Assembly (NCBI GenBank): GCA_021785515.1
Contig: JAJYEX010000008.1
Coordinates: 99,098 to 163,097 of the forward strand
Origin: Pseudomonadota bacterium
Lineage (GTDB): Bacteria; Pseudomonadota; Gammaproteobacteria; Acidiferrobacterales; UBA6901
Direction: 5' to 3'
Length of the DNA: 64,000 nt
In this document: piece by piece, positions 37,795 to 46,205 of the stretch
How positions within the stretch are numbered: position 1 is the stretch's first letter
How the letters are laid out: every line of letters begins with the position of its first letter
Position numbers and translations under genes: made by a program
Notes under the pieces: model-generated
The model's database searches: none
Told to the model about the DNA's origin: nothing
Seen by the model: the letters and a program-made list of their open reading frames with translations, nothing else

Positions 37795-38604
37795 TGCACT
37801 TCCTCCTAGGAAAACAAGAAATAATGTTTGCAAGAAATTTAGAGTGTTAAATTCGTGTCATTTCCGGTGGATCACCTCCTGCCCTGCCGGGCGCGGTGTT
37901 TGAGGGAAGCACGGCAGTAGCGGTTTGGTGACGCTGGCCAGAAGCGGTGCACAGCAATTTCGGCAGGCAGGAACAGAGCCCGCCCGCACGCAGTATGCGA
38001 GTGCGACCATTTCGATGGCGCGGAAAACTGTAGATTGACCAAGCGCCCCGTCGCAGTCGGATTGCCTGAACCGATTACGGAAAACGACGCACGCTTTATC
38101 AGGTCTGTTGGGTCCATGGGCGTTCTGGTTTGTTCTCCTTATTCCCGAGGCTGATCTGGTTGCATCGTGCTGAACGAACCTATTTCGCGTGTGGCGCCAA
38201 CTCCTTGCTGCTCCCGCTGTAATCACCGATTTCAATAATGATAAGGCTAAATTCCTTTCGCATTGTGACAACTGCGAACAATCAACACTGCCCGTGATGC
38301 ATCCGCCACCGGTTACATTGAGCGGTTGCCGCTGCCTAGTGTATAGCTAAACCCGACAATTGCGGAATTTCTAAAAATGAAATCAAGCCAGAAATGCTTG
38401 AATGGAAACCGGTAATGTCAGAAGGCTGCCGGAAAGCGGGGTTTAAAGGGAATGTAAGACAGGTCGTTCATTTTTCGTTTGCCTAATTCATGGAACGTCT
38501 TAGATTGAACGCGCGCCAAGGACTGGCTGGCGGTGCCTTGCACGAATGGCGGAGTTTGCGCAATCATGATGTCTTAGGGAAGACGATCAGGGAGGCAGTA
38601 CCCG
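37795..38604 (+). other. Intergenic stretch of about 800 bases with no supported gene
   Basis: No coding sequence on either strand shows a family motif. Open frames here have poor start contexts and odd composition. The right end leads into the DUF2235 gene, with GGGAGGC about 8 bases before its ATG. Confidence 0.45.
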
Positions 38605-39834
38605 ATGAGCAAGCGGATTGCATTGTTCATGGATGGGACGTGGGACAGCCGGAACGACCGGTACCTGTCCAATGTGGCGATTCTTTCCGATGCCGTCCGT
38701 CCCACAGGCGCCGATGGAGCCGGGCAGCACGCCCAATACCAGAAGGGGATCGGCGCGAGCCGGTTTCTCTTGTGGCGATGGATTGCGGGGGCGACCGGCC
38801 TCGGACTGGACCAGCACGTCCAGCAGCTTTATACCTATTTGGCCCAGAATTACGAGCCGAAGGACCGGTTGTATCTCGTCGGATTCAGCCGTGGCGCTTT
38901 TACCGCGCGCTGTCTTGCCGGACTGATCCGCAAGTGCGGTATTCTCAGGCCGGATCACCGCGCCGAGGTGGGCGCCGCTTATCGTACGTATCTCGATCCG
39001 GACGTTCACCCGGATTCCGGGAGGGCAAAGGCTTTCCGAGAGGCTTATTCCCACAGCGAGTTTGTCGACCCGACCGATTTCATTATCCATTTCATCGGTG
39101 TGTTTGACACCGTCGGGGCGCTCGGAATGCCCGCGACCGGGGTCTCCACGGCACTTATGCGGTTGCACGATACTACCTTGAGCCGGTTTGTGCATTACGC
39201 CTATCAGGCGTTCGCGATCGACGAACACCGCCGGGAATTCGTCCCCTGTCCATGGATGCCGAACCTGACTGCTGGTCCGGGGCCTGCCGGACAAGAAGTC
39301 CTTCAGACCTGGTTCCCCGGTGCGCACTGCGATGTGGGAGGCGGGTATGCCAAAGCGGGACTTGCCGACTGCACTCTGGCGTGGATGGCCGACAAGCTGA
39401 TTCAGCGCGGGCTTGATCTGGATACGTCCCAGTTCGCCAACCATACGCCGCGGCCCGCCGGCACGTTGCATAACTCGCGGACGTGGATGTACCGGTTCAG
39501 GCCCGCCTATTTCCGGCAGATTGACACACCCCCATCCGGACAACAGGTCAGCCTCTTTGCCCAGGAGCGCCAGCGGCTCGTGGAACGTTATAATCCGAGG
39601 AATCTGGCGGAGTACACCAAGAGTCGCGCGCCTGTGACGTACGATCCGCTGCCTGCCGGAGTAAGCACAGCCGGCGTCGTTTCACGACCGGGCCTTTACG
39701 CGAGGACTGTCGCACAGATGCGACACCGCCTCGGCATGACCGTGACGGGGCCGCAGAATGACGCGCTCACACCGCGTCCGCGCGCTTTCCGGCCGACCGT
39801 GTGGGACGGCAAGAAATTTGTTTCCACGGCCTAG
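38605..39834 (+). CDS. DUF2235-family alpha/beta hydrolase (Tle1-like lipase fold)
   Basis: A 409-residue enzyme of the DUF2235 family. It begins KRIALFMDGTWDSRNDRYLSN, where the Asp after FMDG is a conserved early acidic residue. The nucleophile motif GFSRG is at residues 93-97 (Ser95), followed later by HFIGVFDTVGALG (acidic residue) and WFPGAHCDVGGGYA with the catalytic His. The best-known members are T6SS phospholipase effectors (Tle1), but no secretion genes, VgrG or immunity gene lie next to it. No signal peptide is visible. It stands alone, so a housekeeping lipase or a stray effector are both possible. Confidence 0.85.
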   Translation: MSKRIALFMDGTWDSRNDRYLSNVAILSDAVRPTGADGAGQHAQYQKGIGASRFLLWRWIAGATGLGLDQHVQQLYTYLAQNYEPKDRLYLVGFSRGAFTARCLAGLIRKCGILRPDHRAEVGAAYRTYLDPDVHPDSGRAKAFREAYSHSEFVDPTDFIIHFIGVFDTVGALGMPATGVSTALMRLHDTTLSRFVHYAYQAFAIDEHRREFVPCPWMPNLTAGPGPAGQEVLQTWFPGAHCDVGGGYAKAGLADCTLAWMADKLIQRGLDLDTSQFANHTPRPAGTLHNSRTWMYRFRPAYFRQIDTPPSGQQVSLFAQERQRLVERYNPRNLAEYTKSRAPVTYDPLPAGVSTAGVVSRPGLYARTVAQMRHRLGMTVTGPQNDALTPRPRAFRPTVWDGKKFVSTA

Positions 39835-40902
39835 TCCAGGATAGGTCCTGGCAGCGACGGTCGAGCGCGCAGTAATCAGCAGGAAAGTTATCAGCCTTAT
39901 GTGAGGCTTGCGCATGCAAGACCGATTATGCCTGGCCGTTACTTATGGAAAGCAATGGGACAGATCCAGTGCGAACGGCGGACGGCAAGCGGTGTTTAGG
40001 TCTGGCACCTAATGGTGCCCTTTACGTAGTTTTCCTTGTCGCGTGTCGCAGATATCCTGCACAAAGCGACCACCACGAAACGCTCCTTTGCACACAAAGA
40101 CCATTTTTTTAGCTGCGCACCGACAGAACATGGCGGAGTTGGGCGAATGTTTGTCGGTTTTACGAAGATCGACAGCTGAAAGATGCCTGAATCGTGATTT
40201 CCCAGGTCATCGCGATCGTCCGTGCGTCGGAGTTATTCCCTTTGGCGGCGGCGATCGAAACGTGATGACGCTGCGCACAACAAGGCGGTTCCTGGTATTT
40301 TCCTGTCCCCGTTGCTCACCGGTCATCCAAAAGCGGAAGTGTCGATTCGCGCTTGACAGCTTCCGTCGCTCCGGCGTACGGTGCCACAAAATAAGGAGCA
40401 ATCGTGGACCAGATCCACGATATGTAAGGATATTCTGCTGCGATTCAATAAGGCAGGGAGCCGGGCCGCCAAGTCGATAGCGGCTGCCAAGGTTTCCATA
40501 AATGGAAATTACCGACAGGGAGCGCCCGCCATGCGCGTGAGTTGGAGCAAGCAATGGTTCCGGTTCCCGGTCCTGTCATCGGCACTTTCAGTTCACGAAT
40601 GCTCATCAATACGTGGCCCAGCTTCTGTCAGGGCCTGTCTGGATGGTGGCGCAAATTCGCTGCCGGTCGTCCCGCACCATATACGCAGCCATTAGCGTCG
40701 TAACAGGCTCACCTGGTTCCGGTTTGTCGCAGTGCGCACGGCGGTGGACGATCATCATTCTTTTCCACCGGTGCGTCCGGCATATATCGAGTATATGCCG
40801 GGAGTTCGGCTCATCATGTCTTCCCACGAAGACAAGGTAAGGTGCTGTAACCAAAAAAAGTTGTACTGAAAAAATAAAACCAACACGTTTCATGGAGGAA
40901 TC
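39835..40902 (+). other. Intergenic stretch of about 1.1 kb, nothing recognised
   Basis: Three or more open frames of 75-145 codons exist here on both strands, but none has a family motif, a plausible RBS or sensible composition. The last bases before 40903 (GGAGGAATC) are the RBS of the following gene. Confidence 0.4.
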
Positions 40903-42081
40903 ATGCACAGGAAAAAAATGCATTTTGTGTTTTGGGCGGTCGTGTCTTTCTGGGCGTTTGTCTGGTCAGCGAGTGCCCATGCCACCATTGACGCGACCGC
41001 AGACAAGGTCGCGCTCAGGACCAGTTGTACTGTTGGCGGCACTGCGCTCAACGACTGCTTCACAAGCTGGTGGACTTTGTCCGGCTGGATCCAGAATACG
41101 CGCCGGCCAAATGCAAGCAGCCCACTAGAGGTGGATATCGGCCCAGGAACATTCGGGCCGAATCTGGGTGCCGGCGCCGTCAGCCTATATATCACCTGTA
41201 ACCCGTCGGCAGGCTACACGGGATATATTTCGTTTGTGGGCTCGGGCAGCAATGAGTCAATCCTGACCGGGCAGGGCGGAAGCAGTTTCTCTCCGCTTAA
41301 TGTTTCTTCGTGTACTGATTTAAATTTTTCAAATTTGCAGATCTCAAACCCGAATTCGGGCATCGCCGGTTATGGGGCAATAGAATGGAGCGGGGGAGGG
41401 ATTTCGCACTGGTATGACGTGCAGGTGATTGGGAACGGCAGAGCCTGGTACGAGCCAACATGTGGCGCGACACCCGGTATGCACTATTGGTATAGCAGCC
41501 AGCTGACCGCTACGGCAGCATTCTCGGTAGGGGATACCTACGATTCCAAGTGCGATGACAGCTTCTTTTTCGGGTCGCAGATCACCCTATCCGTGCCAAG
41601 CAGTAGTTATGGCGTTAATGGCGGTGCCGCCATAGAAGCGCACGGGTCCGGAATGATCAGTATGTACGGATCGCATTTACGGGTCTTTGATGATGTGGCG
41701 GGATCTCCCGCGGCAGCGGTATGGGCAGATACTGGCGGCATTATTCACATTCATGGAACCGGGATCGAGATGCTCAGCGATGACGGCGCGAATTTGCCGG
41801 TTCTCAATGCCACCAGCGGGGGAGTGATCGACGCGACAGCAAGTTCTTATTCATTGAGCTCGACCGGCGGGATTTCCCGAGTGGACAACTACGGCGGAAC
41901 CGGGACTATTCTGGCTCCATATCTTTGGCCAGAGTCAGCCACTCCGCCATCCGTTGGGTCTGTGACCGGTGCAGATCAGGTGGTCATCACGTCAACCGCT
42001 GACGGGCACCCTCATCTTCTGATTTACGACAGCACTTGTTCCGGAAGTTGGTACGACACGGATTTGCGTGCCTGCTATTAA
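40903..42081 (+). CDS. Secreted beta-helix-like protein
   Basis: A 392-residue exported protein. GGAGG lies about 7 bases before ATG. The signal ends near MHFVFWAVVSFWAFVWSASAHA. The mature part has the look of a right-handed parallel beta helix: short repeats rich in Gly, Ser, Asn and Ile (GNGRAWYEPTCGA, IEAHGSGMISMYGSHLRVFDD, VWADTGGIIHIHGTGIEMLSDDG). Several cysteines are spread over the chain. Such folds occur in polysaccharide lyases, surface adhesins and enzymes, but no catalytic residues can be named. It stands alone before a terminator-like hairpin. Confidence 0.7.
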   Translation: MHRKKMHFVFWAVVSFWAFVWSASAHATIDATADKVALRTSCTVGGTALNDCFTSWWTLSGWIQNTRRPNASSPLEVDIGPGTFGPNLGAGAVSLYITCNPSAGYTGYISFVGSGSNESILTGQGGSSFSPLNVSSCTDLNFSNLQISNPNSGIAGYGAIEWSGGGISHWYDVQVIGNGRAWYEPTCGATPGMHYWYSSQLTATAAFSVGDTYDSKCDDSFFFGSQITLSVPSSSYGVNGGAAIEAHGSGMISMYGSHLRVFDDVAGSPAAAVWADTGGIIHIHGTGIEMLSDDGANLPVLNATSGGVIDATASSYSLSSTGGISRVDNYGGTGTILAPYLWPESATPPSVGSVTGADQVVITSTADGHPHLLIYDSTCSGSWYDTDLRACY

Positions 42082-42090
42082 GTCTCTGGT

Positions 42091-42134
42091 CTCCGCTCCT
42101 CTACGAGGGGCGGAGCCCCCCCCAATTGTTTTTT
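42091..42134 (+). terminator. Putative terminator after the beta-helix protein
   Basis: CTCCGCTCCTC-TAC-GAGGGGCGGAG forms an 11-base stem with one G-T pair, starting 9 bases after the stop codon. A run of six T bases follows at 42129-42134, further from the stem than usual, so efficiency is uncertain. Confidence 0.5.
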
Positions 42135-43151
42135 GCAGAATAATCAGCATTATATTGATTTTCCTCGCGGTCAGTCGATTGACGTTGTGATCAGGGATTG
42201 TTTCTGGGATGCAGGATTGCTTGCTACGGGAAGGTTACGATCACGGAGTTTCAGGCAAAGGCGCGGAACGGCTTGTGCGTCCATGCCGATCAGCAAGGCT
42301 GTTACGGGTCTCATCACCGTGTCCGGTCCTTTCTCGTTCGTACAGCGATTCAGCTGGCCAACGACGTATGCGACGCCTCGACCGGTGAGCGTCGGACGGG
42401 ACCCACTGGGTCTCGGCTCATCACGGGATTTTCTGCGATTTTCATGACAACAGATCCGATTTGCAGAATGAACATCGACGAAAAGCGGTCAACAACCAGA
42501 ACGGAATATAGCGGAGTGTCGATTAGTACTGTTCCGATCATTGCCAGAAGCGTGTCCGGCGCAGCCGCAGTCAAAGAGGCGATCATAACCGCCCGGAGTT
42601 TCGGAGTGGGACGGTACGGTAAAAATGGTTCGAGAGCTGTCGAGCGGTATGATTGGGGCGGTGAAATTGGGCTATTCTGGTTCTATGGCTCGACCTCTGG
42701 CTTGTCCTGCCATAGCGTTGGCCGCGGCTCATGCGTTGAGCACCGGGATCACGGGCGGATAGAGTGGCAGGATACAAAAGAGCTCATGAAAATGTGGCTG
42801 TTCGGAATGACTACGTGAGTCGTTGCCGATCGTGAAGACGCCGAGGACGTGGTTGTAGAGGGCGCGCAAATTGTTCGAACATAGTCGAACAAGGCGTCGC
42901 TGTGGAGTCTGGGCTGTGCCTATATGGCCAGGGCATGAATTAGCCGGGATTGCGGAACTTGTCAGTCTATGATGAAAGCGCAATCACCTGGTCGCTTTGC
43001 CGGTGGCGACCCACCTGGTCGGTTTGACTATTCGGCCCGGGCCCGGATGCGACGCCGTGGTGCCGGACACGGGATGGCCGGAAAGCTGCGGCCGGAAAGC
43101 AGGCCGGCGCGTGCGGCAATGAGGTTGCAAGACGCTGGCGGAGGGTAACAA
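42135..43151 (+). other. Intergenic stretch of about 1 kb, no gene recognised
   Basis: Open frames exist on both strands without recognisable motifs. One minus-strand frame (42729-42983) has a natural-looking run, RLCSNNLRALYNHVLGVFTIG, but no family was identified. An inverted repeat with 8-base arms, TTGTTCGA...TCGAACAA, is at 42871-42892. Confidence 0.4.
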
Positions 43152-44120
43152 ATGGGTGCTCGGGCTGCGCTTGTCGGGATGCTGTCTGCAGCAGGTATTG
43201 TCCTCTCCGGCTGTGCCACCCTGGCACCGGTGGCGGCTCCGCCTGCGGGTTATCCCGTGGCTGGCCCGATCAGGCGAATTCCGCGGACCGGTCATCCGGT
43301 GGTGGTGCTTGCATTGAGCGGGGGTGTCGCTCACGGATTCGCGCACATCGGCGTGCTTCAGGTGCTTGATGAGGCGGGAATCCGTCCCGACGGCATCGTC
43401 GGTACCAGTGCCGGCAGTGTGGTCGGGGCGCTTTATGCCGGTGGCCTGCGTGGCGCGGCGCTAATTCAGGCCGCCCTCGATCTGCGGCGTAATCAGGTCA
43501 TCGAATTTACGTTTCCGGATCGCGGATTCATCAACGGCCAGAGACTTCAGGATTACGTCGACCGACGCCTGAATGACCGGCCCATTCAACGCCTGCAGTT
43601 GCCGTTTGTGGCGGTTGCGACGGATCTGCGCACGGGCCGGCTCGTTGCCTTCACCCGTGGTGATACCGGCATGGCCGTGCGTGCGTCGAGCAGCGTGCCG
43701 GGCGTATTCCAGCCGTTGCTGCTTGGCGGGCATGAGTATGTTGACGGCGGGCTGGTCAGCCCGGTGCCTGTCCGGGTGGCGCGCGCCATGGGTGCGGATA
43801 TAGTCATTGCAGTTGACGTGACGCGCCAGCCGGATGCTGTCCGGAGCCTGAGCGATACCACGTCGGTCGTCACGCAGTCGATCGTGGTGATGGAACATGC
43901 GCTGGCCAAGAATGAGCTGGCCGGGGCCGATGTCGTGATCCGGCCGAAGCTAAAAGGGCTGCCGAGCACGGACTTTGCGTTGCGTGCCGAGGCGATCGCA
44001 GCCGGCGAGCAGGCAGCACAGGCGGCGTTGCCCAAGATCCGTGCCCTCATAGCGGAAAAGCAGCGCGAACTGTACGGTTGCGCGGGGGCCCGGCGGGGAA
44101 GGGCGGATGCGCGCCGCTGA
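43152..44120 (+). CDS. Patatin-like phospholipase, lipoprotein
   Basis: A 322-residue lipoprotein. The signal carries a lipobox (VLSGC), placing it on a membrane. The patatin core has LSGGVAHGFAHIGVLQ (oxyanion loop), the nucleophile GTSAG at residues 84-88 (Ser86) and the DGG motif with Asp198 in YVDGGLVSPVPV. Members of this NTE/RssA-like group hydrolyse lysophospholipids or other acyl esters. ATG at 43152 is used. It is convergent with the kch-like gene, 42 bases apart, and appears to be a single-gene unit. Confidence 0.9.
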   Translation: MGARAALVGMLSAAGIVLSGCATLAPVAAPPAGYPVAGPIRRIPRTGHPVVVLALSGGVAHGFAHIGVLQVLDEAGIRPDGIVGTSAGSVVGALYAGGLRGAALIQAALDLRRNQVIEFTFPDRGFINGQRLQDYVDRRLNDRPIQRLQLPFVAVATDLRTGRLVAFTRGDTGMAVRASSSVPGVFQPLLLGGHEYVDGGLVSPVPVRVARAMGADIVIAVDVTRQPDAVRSLSDTTSVVTQSIVVMEHALAKNELAGADVVIRPKLKGLPSTDFALRAEAIAAGEQAAQAALPKIRALIAEKQRELYGCAGARRGRADARR

Positions 44121-44162
44121 TCCCCGGGGTGCGCGCGTGCCGGACGGTGCCCGCCGCACTAC

Positions 44163-45389
44163 TTATAGGTGCGCCTGCTTCTCGTCGGTGACATTGAACA
44201 GCCGGTCTATTATGTTCCCCTGGTCCAGTTTTTCGCCGTTGAGGGCCATGGCCAGAATCTCTCCGCCCATCACCTGTGGAGCGATGATCATGTCGGGGTG
44301 TACGTTGCGCACCCGCGTCATGTTCTTGCTGTGATTGACGGCAGCCACGGTCCGTGTGGCGCCTCCCGCCTCTTTCACGGCCAGCACCGTGAAGGCGTTT
44401 TCTGAATCGTCCTCGCTCAGGGCCAGCACAGCGATTGCCGCGCCGACACCGGACTGGCTCAGGGTGTCGAGGTCACTGCCCTCTCCGACCACGACATCGG
44501 CATCGGGGAAGTCGGCGGGTGCCGGCTGCTGTGCGGCAATTACCGTAACCGGCAGCTTGCGTGCCTTGAGCTCACGAAAGGTGTTGCGCGCAAGCGGGGT
44601 GTTGCCGACGATGATGTAGTGGTGTTTGCGCGACATGAGTTTCTTTCCCCCTTCCAGAATTCGGTTCATGCGGCTGTTCACCGCCGGCACGATGATTGCC
44701 GAAACGGATGTGGCAAAAACGGTAATTCCGAGAATAATCACCGACACCGTGAACAGTCGCGCATCGATGCTCGACGGCACGATATCGCCGAAGCCGACGG
44801 TCGACATTGTTTCCACCGCGAAGTATAGCGCTGTCGGGAGGGTGCGGATGGGTGGCGTGAACCCGCTGCCAAGCGTATACGCGCCGAAGACTGCGTAGCC
44901 CAGCAGCATCAGCACGCTGATGGCGGCAAACAGGGTGCCGGCGGCAAGGCTCGACCGTCCGAAATGGCGGTAGGACAGCAGTAGCCCAAGCAGGACCGCA
45001 CCGCTGAACAGGGCCACAACCCGCATGTGCGACGCGGACGATTGCCACGCCACTGCTCCCGTGACCGTGATGATGATCAGGGTAATGATCCAGGCAAGGC
45101 GCGAGCGCAGCAGCAGGCCAATCGCCATGACCAGCATCATCAGTCCGGCGATGACCTGCGGCAGGCTGTGGAGCACGTTCAGCTGGAGCAGCAGCGGGTG
45201 CAGTCCGACCGCATGGTTTCCCCGGACCAGGCGCAGTATGCGTCTGGCCGGCGGCAGGAGCGTGATCAGCCCCAGCAGGGCTACCGAAAGGGCCAGGGGC
45301 ACATGGGGGAACCACAGTTCCCAGCGCAGGTTTTGACGCCACCGGGAAAGAAAGTGCCGCACGCGCAGGCGCGTAGGCGGGCGAAGCAT
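44163..45389 (-). CDS. kch: Voltage-gated-like potassium channel (Kch family)
   Basis: A 408-residue inner-membrane channel closely patterned on E. coli Kch. There are about six membrane segments, then the pore signature TVGFGD (in YFAVETMSTVGFGDIVPSS), the inner helix (LFTVSVIILGITVFATSVSAI) and a cytoplasmic RCK/TrkA-N domain (HHYIIVGNTPLARNTFREL, then VVVGEGSDLDTLSQSGVGAAIAVLALSEDD). ATG at 45389 is chosen; TTG at 45479 in frame would add 30 residues without family support. Potassium efflux or membrane-potential control, useful in acid conditions where an inside-positive potential is common, is inferred. It is convergent with the patatin gene. Confidence 0.9.
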   Translation of the reverse strand: MLRPPTRLRVRHFLSRWRQNLRWELWFPHVPLALSVALLGLITLLPPARRILRLVRGNHAVGLHPLLLQLNVLHSLPQVIAGLMMLVMAIGLLLRSRLAWIITLIIITVTGAVAWQSSASHMRVVALFSGAVLLGLLLSYRHFGRSSLAAGTLFAAISVLMLLGYAVFGAYTLGSGFTPPIRTLPTALYFAVETMSTVGFGDIVPSSIDARLFTVSVIILGITVFATSVSAIIVPAVNSRMNRILEGGKKLMSRKHHYIIVGNTPLARNTFRELKARKLPVTVIAAQQPAPADFPDADVVVGEGSDLDTLSQSGVGAAIAVLALSEDDSENAFTVLAVKEAGGATRTVAAVNHSKNMTRVRNVHPDMIIAPQVMGGEILAMALNGEKLDQGNIIDRLFNVTDEKQAHL

Positions 45390-45479
45390 GTCGGTAGGGT
45401 GCGTCGGCAACGCTTGCAGCTCCAGATGGCCGGCGGCCAGCCATCGCGTGATGCTTACCCGAGCCGCGCCGTCCGTCAA

Positions 45480-46205
45480 GTGCTTTTGGGCCGGAGTCTT
45501 GATCCGGGGTTGCGCCCGCCAGGATCTGCTGTGCCGTGGCCGGCCCTGCCCGGAAGTGGCACGGCAACAAACAGTCGCCTTCGCGGGCCTGGATTGCGTA
45601 TAGATCGATTTGCGCCGGCGGTGACATTCAACCGCTGTTGGACGGGCGATCGGCGGATTGTAATACCGGCGTCTTCAGTTAAGATGAGGGCGCTGCCGGT
45701 ACCGACGCGGCGGGCGGATCGGTTGACCGCTCAATCGAAACATGACGACGTGAACGATAGGGTCATCGCGCCGCGTAACCGGTACGCGGTGTCGGCGGTT
45801 CGGTCCAGTCGCGACGGGTTTTTTCCGGATGCGCGATATGCCCGGTGACCCAGACGGCTGGGGGTACGCGGGAGCGCCGCGGGCAGGGCAGAACGGGCAC
45901 AGCCCTGGCAGCCCGGTTTCACAATCATTCATGTACCCGTACTCCCGGCGCCAGCGTGTCCACGGTGCCCGATGTTGGCCTCGATCTGAACGATCGTGGC
46001 GCTAATATATATTTAAGGTATGCGTCGTGCCCCCTGGGTGAGGGGACAAGGACGCCCTTGTGCCGCAACAGGACAGGCAACGTGGTTACCGTGCGTGGGT
46101 CCCGGCTGGGGTTCGCCGGTCCCTTGGCACTGCGCAGTACGGGGCGTGCTGGGGCAAAAAGGGCGGTTGCGGGCAGCCCAATGGTTGCAGGAGGAGGGGT
46201 TATCC
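45480..46205 (+). other. Intergenic region upstream of the H+-ATPase
   Basis: About 725 bases without a supported gene. The final 190 bases, upstream of the P-type ATPase start, include a stem (ACAAGG-ACGC-CCTTGT at about 46046-46062) and could be a structured leader, but I cannot assign it to a riboswitch class. Confidence 0.35.

Noticed and set aside
37858..38271. A 137-codon minus-strand frame upstream of the secreted protein
   Set aside because: Unusual composition rich in Arg, Cys and Pro, no motif and no plausible start context.
40043..40480. A 145-codon plus-strand frame in the empty region
   Set aside because: Arg- and Cys-rich translation with no motif; looks like a random open frame.
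42133..42983. Several frames on both strands, including one reading RLCSNNLRALYNHVLGVF
   Set aside because: The minus-strand piece looks natural but I could not tie it to a family, and there is no supporting start or neighbour, so it was not listed as a gene.
44572..45848. Long antisense and plus frames across kch
   Set aside because: High-GC shadow frames; the Kch reading has pore and RCK motifs in a single frame.
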